Below, piece after piece: positions 29,095 through 36,400 of a stretch of 54,520 nt of DNA. The notes under the pieces are model-generated. The model was given only the letters and a program-made list of their open reading frames with translations. It did no database searches and was not told where the DNA came from. Both the position numbers and the translations under genes were made by a program. The stretch lies in the NCBI RefSeq assembly GCF_021168555.1, contig NZ_JAJOZS010000016.1, forward strand, positions 51,734 to 106,253, in the 5' to 3' direction. The first letter of the stretch is position 1; every line of letters starts with the position of its first letter. The stretch is from Stenotrophomonas sp. MMGLT7. GTDB lineage: Bacteria; Pseudomonadota; Gammaproteobacteria; Xanthomonadales; Xanthomonadaceae.

Positions 29095-30080
29095 ACGCAC
29101 GCCTGCCACCGCTGATCGACGTCCACGCATTGGCCGCGCGCCTGCACGATCCGCGCCTGCGCGTGCTCGACGCCAGCGTCGAGCTGCCGCCGCCGCGCTT
29201 CGATGGCGACTACCGCCCCGCCAGCGGCGCCGACGGCTGGCGCGCCGCGCACATCCCCGGCTCGCGCCATGCCGACCTGCTGCAGGCGCTGGCCGACCCG
29301 CACGCGGGTTTCAGCTTCGCGCTGCCGGACTGGCCGGCGCTGGTCGCGGCGCTGGAGGCGCTGGGCATCGGCGACGGCAGCCTGCCGGTGCTGTACGACC
29401 GCGGCGACGGCTTCTGGGCCGCACGGCTGTGGTGGATGCTGCGCAGCGTCGGCATCGACGCGCAGGTGCTGGACGGCGGCTGGCGGGCCTGGCGCGCCGG
29501 CGGCCTGCCCGAGGCCAGTGGCGACGCCGCTGCGGCCACCGCCGCCACGATCACGCCCAAACCGCGCCCCGAACTGTGGGCCGGCCGCGGCCGCATCGAG
29601 GACGTGGTGGCCGGCCGCGCGCCCGGAACGCTGGTGTGCGCGCTGTCGACGCAGTTGTTCGCCGGCAGCGTGCCGACCCGCTACGCGCGGCGCGGGCATA
29701 TCCCCGGCAGCCGCAACCTGCCGGCGCGCGAGCTGTTCGACCCGACCGGCCGCTACCTGCCGCCAGCGCGGCTGGCGCAGGTGCTGGCGCCGCTGCGCAG
29801 GACCGCGCCGCGGCCGCTGCTGCTGTACTGCGGCGGCGGCGTCAGCGCGGCCGCGCTGGCACTGGCGCTGACCGTGCTCGGCGAGACCGGGGTGGCGATC
29901 TACGACGGCTCGCTGCAGGAGTGGGCCGCCGATCCGTCGCTGCCGCTGGAACCGCGGCCGCAAGACACCGGCACTGCCCCTGTAGGAGCGGGGGGGGGCC
30001 CCCCCGGGGCGGAGAGGGGCAACCCCCCCGCGGGGGGCCGCTGCACCGGCGGCCGCAACCCCCCGGCACTGCCCCTGTAG
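29091..30080 (+). CDS. Two-domain rhodanese-like sulfurtransferase
   Basis: A 329-residue protein with two rhodanese domains. In the N-terminal domain the loop reads YDRGDGFWAARLWW with Asp103 where a Cys would be in an active copy, as usual for the structural half. The C-terminal domain has the active loop YCGGGVSAA with Cys247. Such enzymes move sulfane sulfur from thiosulfate or 3-mercaptopyruvate to acceptors. No signal peptide, so cytoplasmic. The last 40 or so residues (from TAPVGAGG) are encoded by a partly duplicated REP element and end at the TAG of a GTAG repeat; the natural end of the domain is near residue 290. Coupled by ATGA to the kinase. Confidence 0.85.
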   Translation: MNARLPPLIDVHALAARLHDPRLRVLDASVELPPPRFDGDYRPASGADGWRAAHIPGSRHADLLQALADPHAGFSFALPDWPALVAALEALGIGDGSLPVLYDRGDGFWAARLWWMLRSVGIDAQVLDGGWRAWRAGGLPEASGDAAAATAATITPKPRPELWAGRGRIEDVVAGRAPGTLVCALSTQLFAGSVPTRYARRGHIPGSRNLPARELFDPTGRYLPPARLAQVLAPLRRTAPRPLLLYCGGGVSAAALALALTVLGETGVAIYDGSLQEWAADPSLPLEPRPQDTGTAPVGAGGGPPGAERGNPPAGGRCTGGRNPPALPL

Positions 30081-30086
30081 GAGCGG
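29961..30086 (+). repeat. Imperfect 95-base duplication at the rhodanese 3' end
   Basis: GGCACTGCCCCTGTAGGAGC at 29970-29989 recurs at 30065-30084, each preceded by CGGCCGCAA. The space between is a run of G and C blocks (nine G, seven C, and more). The first copy lacks the rest of the REP palindrome. Either a partial tandem duplication of the REP edge or a damaged assembly. Confidence 0.7.
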
Positions 30087-30144
30087 CTTCAGCCGCGAAG
30101 GGGCCTTCCCGCGAAAGCCCCATCGCGGCTGAAGCCGCTCCTAC
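30077..30144. repeat. GTAG-type REP palindrome
   Basis: Begins GTAGGAGCGGCTTCAGCCGC and ends with its complement; the inner part pairs GGGGC with GCCCC. Close relative of the element at 4122-4189. Its GTAG provides the TAG stop of the rhodanese gene. It lies between the rhodanese and the TonB receptor and could lower downstream expression or protect the upstream mRNA. Confidence 0.88.
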
Positions 30145-30315
30145 GGAAGAACAGGGCGGGGAGCGCCGATGAATCCGCTTTCCCGCTGCCGCGGCCGCCG
30201 ATGCCGCGCGAACCCGGACACCACGCGCGCCGGCCCCGCCGGGCCGGCCCGCCGATCCCCCGGAATCCAAGAACACCCCGTCCTTCCCATCTCCATCCAC
30301 CCGAGGTCCATCGCC

Positions 30316-32499
30316 ATGTCCCATCCACGTCCCCCCTTCGCGCCGCTGGCGCTCGCCCTCGCGCTGGTGCTCGCCGCACCGGCGCGGGCCGCCGACGACG
30401 GCGCCGAAGCGGCCCCGCAGAACACCCAGACCCCGGTGCAGCTGGACGCGATCAACGTGCACGAGCAGCGCCCGCGCAACCGCTCCAGCCTGGGCGGCTA
30501 CGGCGATGCGGCGCTGCTGGACACGCCCGCCTCGATCGGCTCGATCGATCGCGAGCAGCTCGCCGACCGCCAGGTGCGCACGCTCGACGAAGTGCTGCGC
30601 GCCGACGCCTCCACCGGCGACAGCTACGCGGCGATCGGCTACTACCAGAACTTCAGCGTGCGCGGCTACCCGCTCAACCCCGCCAACAGCTACCGCATCA
30701 ACGGCCTGACCCTGGTCGGCGAGCAGCAGGTGGCGCTGGAGAACAAGGAACAGGTGCAGGTGCTCAAGGGCCTGTCCGGGCTGCAGTCCGGCGTCAACGA
30801 GCCGGGCGGGCTGATCGGCTTCGTCACCAAGCGCCCGCAGCAGGTGCGCTCGCTTACCCTGGGCACCGACGACGAGGGCAGCCGCTACGCCGCCGCCGAC
30901 CTGGGCGGCTGGTTCGGCCGCGACAGGCAGTTCGGCCTGCGCGTCAACGCCGCGCACGAGAGCATCCGCAGCTACGTCGACCATACCGACGGCAACCGCA
31001 ACTTCCTGTCGCTGGCGGCGGACTGGAAGATCAATACCCAGTCGCTGCTGCAGCTGGACGTGGAATACCAGGACAAGCAGCAGCGCTCGGTGCCCGGCTA
31101 CCAGCTGCTGGGCGGCACCACGGTGCCGCACGACGTGTCGGTGCACCGGCTGCTGGCCTACCAGCCCTGGGGCAAGCCGGTCGGGATCGACTCGCTCAAC
31201 ACCCAGGCGCGCTACCTGTACCGCTTCAACGACACCTGGAGCGCGGAGCTGGCCGCCGCGCACAGCCGCGCGGTGATCGACGACTACTCCATCTTCCCGT
31301 GGGGCTGCTACGGCGTGGCCAGCTGCGCCGACGACGCGCTGCCCAACCACTTCGGCAGCGACGGCGGCTACGACATCAGCGACTACCGCAGCCCGGACGA
31401 CACCCGCCGCAACGACCAGGCCAAGGCGACCGTGTCCGGCACCTTCGCCACCGGGCCGCTGCAGCACCAGCTCACCGCCGGCGTGGACTACCTGCGCCGC
31501 ACCATCGACCGCCACGGCTCGATCAACGAATGGATCGGCACCGGCAACATCTACGCCGACCCGGAACTGCTGGCACCGGCCACCGGGGTCGAGCTGGGTC
31601 CGAAGCAGCGGCGCTTCGACAGCACGCAGAAGGCGCTGCTGGCCAGCGACCGCATCGACTTCGGCACTGCCTGGCAGCTGCTGCTGGGCGCGCGCCAGGT
31701 GCGCTACCAGGAGCGCGTGCGCGACCGCGACGGCGTGCTGACCCGCAGCACCCGCCTGTCCGAGCTGCTGCCGCAGGCGGCGCTGCTGTTCAAGCCGCGC
31801 CAGGACGTGTCCACCTACGCCAGCTTCGCCAAGGGCCTGTCGCCGGGCGCGACCGCGCCGTGGTTCACCGAGAACGCCGACGAGATCCTCGAGCCCACCT
31901 TCTCCTACCAGACCGAGGTCGGCGCCAAGTACGAACGCGACGGCCTGCGCCTGGGCGCGGCGCTGTTCGACATCCGCCAGGCCTACCAGTACACCCAGCC
32001 GCAGGCCGACGGCAGCCTGCTGTTCGTGCAGCAGGGCCGCCAGCACAACCGCGGCATCGAGCTGTCGGCCGATGGCGCGATCGCCGAGCGGCTGCGGCTG
32101 TGGGCCAGCGTCGCCGCCATCCGCGCGCGCGCCGAGGACACCGGCACGCCGGCCTACGAGGGCCACCAGTCGCTGAACGTGCCCAAGCTGCGCGCCAGCG
32201 TGCAGGCCAGCTGGGAGGTGCCCGGGGTGGAAGGCCTGGCGCTGCTCGGCGGCGCCCAGTACAGCGGCGGCAAGTACGCCGACCGCGACGGCCTGATCGA
32301 GGTCGGCGGCTACACCGTGTACAACCTGGGCGCGCGCTACGCGACCCGCTTCGGCGCGCTGCCGGCCACGCTGCGGCTGAGCGTGGACAACGTCGGCGAC
32401 AAGCTGTACTGGCGCGACGTCGGCGAGTCCGCCGGCGACGGCTACCTGTTCCTGGGTGCGCCGCGCACGGCGCGGCTGTCGCTGCAGCTGGATTTCTGA
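30316..32499 (+). CDS. TonB-dependent outer-membrane receptor
   Basis: A 727-residue receptor with signal peptide ending at APARAADD. An N-terminal TonB-box region (QLDAINVHEQRPR) precedes a plug domain with TLDEVLRADAST, FSVRGYPLNPANSYRINGL and LEPGG-like NEPGGLIGFVTKRP; the barrel fills the rest and ends ARLSLQLDF with a terminal Phe. The fold is of the FhuA/siderophore receptor class, but neighbours point to a vitamin and no siderophore gene is present. It imports its ligand using TonB-ExbBD energy. GAGG lies before the ATG at 30316. It is 235 bases from the rhodanese gene, separated by the REP element, so it may also have its own promoter. Next gene begins three bases after the stop. Confidence 0.92.
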   Translation: MSHPRPPFAPLALALALVLAAPARAADDGAEAAPQNTQTPVQLDAINVHEQRPRNRSSLGGYGDAALLDTPASIGSIDREQLADRQVRTLDEVLRADASTGDSYAAIGYYQNFSVRGYPLNPANSYRINGLTLVGEQQVALENKEQVQVLKGLSGLQSGVNEPGGLIGFVTKRPQQVRSLTLGTDDEGSRYAAADLGGWFGRDRQFGLRVNAAHESIRSYVDHTDGNRNFLSLAADWKINTQSLLQLDVEYQDKQQRSVPGYQLLGGTTVPHDVSVHRLLAYQPWGKPVGIDSLNTQARYLYRFNDTWSAELAAAHSRAVIDDYSIFPWGCYGVASCADDALPNHFGSDGGYDISDYRSPDDTRRNDQAKATVSGTFATGPLQHQLTAGVDYLRRTIDRHGSINEWIGTGNIYADPELLAPATGVELGPKQRRFDSTQKALLASDRIDFGTAWQLLLGARQVRYQERVRDRDGVLTRSTRLSELLPQAALLFKPRQDVSTYASFAKGLSPGATAPWFTENADEILEPTFSYQTEVGAKYERDGLRLGAALFDIRQAYQYTQPQADGSLLFVQQGRQHNRGIELSADGAIAERLRLWASVAAIRARAEDTGTPAYEGHQSLNVPKLRASVQASWEVPGVEGLALLGGAQYSGGKYADRDGLIEVGGYTVYNLGARYATRFGALPATLRLSVDNVGDKLYWRDVGESAGDGYLFLGAPRTARLSLQLDF

Positions 32500-32502
32500 G
32501 CG

Positions 32503-33357
32503 ATGGCATCGCCCTTCGTTCGCGGCGCCTGCCGCGGCCTGCTCGCCGCCGCGCTGGCGGCGGGCATGGCCGCGTGCACGCACCTGCCGCGCGGCCACGA
32601 CCAGCTCGACGCGGTACTGTGGATGCAGACTTCGGCGGAGAAGCGCTTGATCTTCGAGCAGACCTACGCCCAGGCCGCCCGGCAACTGCCGGCGGCACTG
32701 GCCGACCCGCGGTGGGACGCGCTGGCGCAGCCGCCGCGCCCGCTCGCCGGACTGCCGCCGGCGCTGATCGTGGACATCGACGAGACCGTGCTCGACAACA
32801 TGCCGGTGAACGCGCGCGACGTGCGTGCGGGCCGCGGCTACGCCATGTCACGCTGGGACGCATGGGTGGCCGAACGCAGCGCGCGCGCCCTGCCCGGCGC
32901 GGTGGACTTCCTGCGGCAGGCGCAGGCGCTGGGCATCGCTGTGTTCTACGTCAGCAACCGCAGCCAGGCGCAGCTGCGCGACACCGCCGCCAACCTGCGC
33001 GCGGCCGGCTTCCCGCTCGACGACGACGCACGGCTGCTGCTGGCCGGCACCGCGGTCGGCGGCTGCGCAGGCAGCGGCAGCGACAAGAGCTGCCGCCGGC
33101 AGTGGATCGGCCGGCACTACCGGGTACTGATGCTGGTCGGCGATGCGCTCGGCGACTTCGTGCAGCCGGCCGCCAACACCCCGGCCGCCTGGGACACGGC
33201 GCTCGCGCCGTATCGGAGCTGGCTGGGCACGCGCTGGTTCGTGCTGCCCAACCCGGCCTACGGCGCCTGGTACAGCGCGCCCTACGGCGACGACGAACGC
33301 CTGCCCGCCGCGCGCAGGCGCGAACTCAAGCAGCGCGCGCTGGAGTTGCGGCCATGA
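32503..33357 (+). CDS. HAD acid phosphatase, lipoprotein e(P4) type
   Basis: A 284-residue outer-envelope lipoprotein: signal ending in the lipobox MAAC with lipid-bearing Cys25. HAD class C acid phosphatase motifs are complete: VDIDETVLDN (DxDxT) near residue 90, VSNRS, and LMLVGDALGDF. The Haemophilus e(P4) relative dephosphorylates NMN and other nucleotides so that the nucleoside can enter the cell. Here it sits between an outer-membrane receptor and a PnuC permease, so it likely removes phosphate from the imported compound in the periplasm. Stop overlaps the permease start (ATGA). Confidence 0.92.
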   Translation: MASPFVRGACRGLLAAALAAGMAACTHLPRGHDQLDAVLWMQTSAEKRLIFEQTYAQAARQLPAALADPRWDALAQPPRPLAGLPPALIVDIDETVLDNMPVNARDVRAGRGYAMSRWDAWVAERSARALPGAVDFLRQAQALGIAVFYVSNRSQAQLRDTAANLRAAGFPLDDDARLLLAGTAVGGCAGSGSDKSCRRQWIGRHYRVLMLVGDALGDFVQPAANTPAAWDTALAPYRSWLGTRWFVLPNPAYGAWYSAPYGDDERLPAARRRELKQRALELRP

Positions 33358-33941
33358 GCCTGTCGCCGCTGGAACTGCTGGCCGTGGTGCTCAACGTGCT
33401 GGGCGTGTGGCTGACCGCGCGGCGGATACACTGGTGCTGGCCGGTCGGGATCGTGGCGGTGCTGCTGTATGCGTGGTTGTTCTTTCACTGGAAGCTGTAC
33501 TCGGACATGCTGCTGCAGGGCGTCTACGCCGTGCTGCAGGGCTACGGCTGGTGGCGCTGGCGCCAGGGCCTGCACGAGGACGGCACCGTCCGCGTCGGGC
33601 CGCTGCCGCTGCGCGAGGGCGCGGTTTCGCTGGCGCTCGGTGCGGCCGGCGCGCTCGGGCTGGGCTGGCTGATGCATCGCCATACCGACGCCGCGCTGCC
33701 GTGGCTGGATGCCTCGCTGACCTGCTTCAGCCTGGTCGCCAGCTTCTGGGCCGCACGCAAGCGCATCGCCAGCTGGGGGCTGTGGATCGTGCTCGACTGC
33801 CTCTACGTGGGCATGTTCGCCTACAAGCAGCTGTACCCGACCGCGCTGCTGTATGCCGCCTTCGTGGTGCTGGCGGTGTACGGCCTGCGCCTGTGGCAGG
33901 CCGACCTGCGCCGGTCGCTGGCCGGCGGGGCGACGCCGTGA
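33354..33941 (+). CDS. PnuC-family vitamin permease
   Basis: A 195-residue inner-membrane protein with six to seven helices and PnuC/PnuT/PnuX family motifs in both halves: YSDMLLQGVYAVLQGYGWWRW and SWGLWIVLDCLYVGMFAYK, then LYAAFVVLAVYGLRLW. Members take up nicotinamide riboside (PnuC), thiamine (PnuT) or riboflavin (PnuX) by facilitated diffusion and rely on an intracellular kinase to trap the substrate. The kinase at 27952 would do this. Substrate type cannot be set from motifs by eye. Overlaps the genes on both sides by four bases. Confidence 0.93.
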   Translation: MSLSPLELLAVVLNVLGVWLTARRIHWCWPVGIVAVLLYAWLFFHWKLYSDMLLQGVYAVLQGYGWWRWRQGLHEDGTVRVGPLPLREGAVSLALGAAGALGLGWLMHRHTDAALPWLDASLTCFSLVASFWAARKRIASWGLWIVLDCLYVGMFAYKQLYPTALLYAAFVVLAVYGLRLWQADLRRSLAGGATP

Positions 33942-34723
33942 ATCCCGCGCACCCGGCGACGCCCGCCGCGCAAGCGGGGGAAGCCGCCGCGCGGCCCGGC
34001 GCCGGCGCGTCGCTGGGCCAGCGCATCAGCGACGCGCTGGCCCAGCGCATCGTCGACGGCGAATGGGGCCCGGACCAGCGCCTGCCGGTGGAACGCGAAC
34101 TGGCCGAGCGCTTCGGCTGCACCCGCATCACCCTGCGCGAGGCGCTGCAGCAACTGGAGGCGGAGGGCCGCGTGTACCGCGAGAACCGCCGCGGCTGGTT
34201 CGCCAGCCCGCCGCGCATCCGCTACGACCCCACAAGCATCGCCGGCTTCATGCGCTACGTGGCCGAGCAGGGGCGGACACCGCGCACCGAACTGCTGGAG
34301 GCGGTCCGCTCCGGCGACGGCCTGGCGCTGGCGCGGCGGCTGCAGCTGCCCGATGCCGGCGCGGAGGTGTTCGTGCTGCGCCGGCGGCGCTGGATCGATC
34401 GCCGCGCGGTGCTGCTGGAGACCAACATCCTGCGCGCGTCGTGGGCGCCGACCCTGCTCGAGCACGACCTGGCCGGCTCGCTGAGCCGGGTACTGACCGG
34501 CACGCTGGGCCTGCATCTGGCGCGCAGCCGGCTGTCGATCCACCCGGCCAGCCTGGACCCGGCGCAGGCGGCGCTGCTGCAATCCACCGTCGGCACGCCC
34601 TGCCTGCGCTTGCGCCGCGTCAACTACGACGACGCCGGCCAGGTGGTGGAGCTGGACGTGGAATCCTGGCGCCACGACGCGCTGGCGGTGACGGTGGAGG
34701 TGACGGCGCCCTCCGCTGCGTAG
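33938..34723 (+). CDS. GntR-family regulator with UTRA domain
   Basis: A 261-residue repressor of the HutC/UTRA branch. A winged helix-turn-helix is at about residues 27-90 (LPVERELAERFGCTRITLREALQQLEAEGRV) in two parts: LPVERELAERFGC and RITLREALQQLEAEG; a UTRA effector domain fills about 105-255. UTRA domains bind small ligands such as sugar phosphates or histidine intermediates. It starts at a GTG overlapping the permease stop (GTGA) and is the last gene of the operon, so it probably controls its own operon through the TGGTCTAGACCA palindrome. Its TAG stop is formed by the GTAG end of a REP element. Confidence 0.92.
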   Translation: MNPAHPATPAAQAGEAAARPGAGASLGQRISDALAQRIVDGEWGPDQRLPVERELAERFGCTRITLREALQQLEAEGRVYRENRRGWFASPPRIRYDPTSIAGFMRYVAEQGRTPRTELLEAVRSGDGLALARRLQLPDAGAEVFVLRRRRWIDRRAVLLETNILRASWAPTLLEHDLAGSLSRVLTGTLGLHLARSRLSIHPASLDPAQAALLQSTVGTPCLRLRRVNYDDAGQVVELDVESWRHDALAVTVEVTAPSAA

Positions 34724-34840
34724 AGCCGGGCCTGTGCTCGCATCCCTTTTCGGGGCTCGGCTGAAGCGTTCCCCGGTAAGCCCCAGCCGAGCAAGCTCGG
34801 TTCTACGACGGAATTGGCAACCGGGCAAGCCCGGCTCTAC
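34720..34840. repeat. Nested GTAG palindromes between convergent genes
   Basis: GTAGAGCCGGGC at the left end is mirrored by GCCCGGCTCTAC at the right end. Inside is a second unit, CTCGGCTGAAG...CAGCCGAG, followed by AAGCTCGGTTCTAC. The left GTAG holds the gntR stop and the right CTAC holds the stop of the minus-strand gene. Confidence 0.82.
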
Positions 34841-35274
34841 ACACCCATCTCGAAGCGCGGGACGCCGTAGGCGCTCCAGGCATCGTTGCGGGCATCGAGC
34901 GCCTTGCGCTCCACCCCGGCGTGGACCGGCTCCGGCAGTCCCACATCGAGCAGCAGCGGGAATCCGCCGTAGTCCCGGTCCTCCCAGCGGAACTTGCCGG
35001 GCCTGTCGTTGAACAGCCATCGCGCCACACTCATCGCGTTCAGCAAGGCATCGAGCGGATCGCGGCCAGGGAATGCACCGAACGTGTCGAAACGCTCGAC
35101 ACGCAACGGGCAGACCCAGCCGCCGTTGTCCAGCTGCACCGGGTTCCACATCTCCACCACGATCTCCTCGGCCTGCCCGCAACCCAGCACGTGCGTCACC
35201 GCCCTGCGGTAGGCCGGACGGTCCAGGTCGATCCGGGCGGCAGCCGGATGCCGGTACAGGTTCTCGCTCATCAT
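34837..35274 (-). CDS. Small DUF6968-like protein
   Basis: A 145-residue cytoplasmic protein of unknown role. It resembles the DUF6968 family as I recall it: VVEMWNPVQLDNGGWVCPLRVE, then GRDPLDALLNAMSVARWLF. Such proteins are often scattered near effector or immunity genes, but nothing here shows that. GGAGGAG seven bases before the ATG at 35274 decides the start; a second ATG follows at once. The stop TAG is inside a REP element. Confidence 0.7.
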   Translation of the reverse strand: MMSENLYRHPAAARIDLDRPAYRRAVTHVLGCGQAEEIVVEMWNPVQLDNGGWVCPLRVERFDTFGAFPGRDPLDALLNAMSVARWLFNDRPGKFRWEDRDYGGFPLLLDVGLPEPVHAGVERKALDARNDAWSAYGVPRFEMGV

Positions 35275-35551
35275 GGTCGGACTCCTCCGCGGACTGGGCG
35301 TTACCGTAGCCGCGCAGGCCGGGCAAGGCCAGCCGCAGCCGGGTCGTGGGCACCGTTCTCGTCCCGGCTGCGCCGCACTCGCCCGCGCCACGGGTTGTCC
35401 GGCAGACATTCGTCCAGCGCGAACGGAAGCCGTAAGGTTCTGGCGATGGCCGAGCGCGCCTCGTTGGAGCCGGTCGCGCATGGCGGGCCGGGGCCCGCCC
35501 CATGCCTCGAAGATGGCGAAGCATGGGCGGAGCGGAATCCGCGGCCGGGAG
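35275..35551. other. Intergenic region
   Basis: About 277 bases between two minus-strand genes. No gene, hairpin with U-tract or repeat that I can support. Confidence 0.4.
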
Positions 35552-36400
35552 CTACGCCGCCGGCTCGCCGAACAGCGGCCGCTGCGGGTCGGGCGGCGGC
35601 AGTTCGGCGTACAGCCGCTGCAGTTGCTCGCGCTCGCCGCGCAGGGGATCGTCCATCAGGAAGCCGGCCAGGCGCGCGTGCCAGGCCGGCCAGCGCGTGG
35701 CCAGCGCGTCCATGTCGCCATCGGCGGGGACGCCCTCGTACTGGCGCGCGACGAAGGCGGTCTCGCACAGCGCGTTGCGCCAGCCCAGCCCGGCCATGCG
35801 CAGGCTCAGGTCGATCAGCGCCGCGTACCAGGAACCGTAGCTGCTGGCATCGAGCCCGCCGGCCTTGCGGCGGGCACTGCCGCGCAGGACCACGGCATGG
35901 CCGATGGCCGCCGGCAGCTCGGGGTGCAGCGGCGGCATCGCCGCGCAGGCGGCGGCCAGCCGTGCGGGCTGGTCGGGCAGCGATTCGAGCACGCCCAGGC
36001 GCGGCCACGACGCCGCCTCGCCGGCGTTGCTCCACGGCGTGGCGCTGGCGATGGACGGATCGCGCGCCAGGCATTCGGCCAGGCGCGGCAGCCAGCCCGG
36101 CAGCGGCTGCGCGTCGGCGGCAAGCACGGCGACGTCGGCATCGGCGCAGGCGGCCAGCATCTGCTCCAGGTGCGCGACCTCGCCGATCGGGCGCTCGCGC
36201 CGGGTGTAGTCGGCCTGCAGGCCGGTACGCGCCAGCCAGTGCTCGACCACCGCCTGCGCGCGCGGACCGGCCTGCGCATCGTCGGCCAGCCACACGCGGG
36301 TGCCCGCCGGGGTGGAGGCCTCCAGCGCGCCGAGGCAGGCGTCCAGCAGCGCATCGTCGACGCACACCGGCAGCAGCACGATGGGCAGGGCAGCGCTCAC
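35552..36400 (-). CDS. Glycosyltransferase coupled to xpsD
   Basis: A 282-residue protein with a GT-A family 2-like N-terminal half: LPIVLLPVCVDDALLDACLGAL, a VWLADDAQAGPRAQ segment, VAVLAADAQPLPGW in place of a DXD motif, then IGHAVVLRGSARRKAGG. It starts at a GTG whose G is the last base of the xpsD stop (TAGTG), so it is translated by coupling. No membrane helix. Sequence is diverged and the donor and acceptor are unknown. Position at the 3' end of the secretion operon is unusual, and it could modify a secreted or surface product. Confidence 0.75.
   Translation of the reverse strand: MSAALPIVLLPVCVDDALLDACLGALEASTPAGTRVWLADDAQAGPRAQAVVEHWLARTGLQADYTRRERPIGEVAHLEQMLAACADADVAVLAADAQPLPGWLPRLAECLARDPSIASATPWSNAGEAASWPRLGVLESLPDQPARLAAACAAMPPLHPELPAAIGHAVVLRGSARRKAGGLDASSYGSWYAALIDLSLRMAGLGWRNALCETAFVARQYEGVPADGDMDALATRWPAWHARLAGFLMDDPLRGEREQLQRLYAELPPPDPQRPLFGEPAA

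Noticed and set aside
30316-32499. Siderophore uptake locus
   Set aside because: The receptor fold is of the siderophore receptor class, but there is no siderophore synthesis gene, ferric reductase, Fur box or FecIR pair nearby; neighbours indicate a vitamin.
29842-32685. A 947-codon open frame on the minus strand across the TonB receptor
   Set aside because: It is the antisense of a clear TonB-dependent receptor; high GC keeps antisense frames open. The product is Ala/Val/Gln-rich with no domain and no ribosome site.
30201-33941. A single 1,246-codon plus-strand frame that ends in the PnuC-like sequence
   Set aside because: Only the last 195 codons make a recognisable protein (the permease). 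The rest is an out-of-frame reading of the receptor and phosphatase genes.
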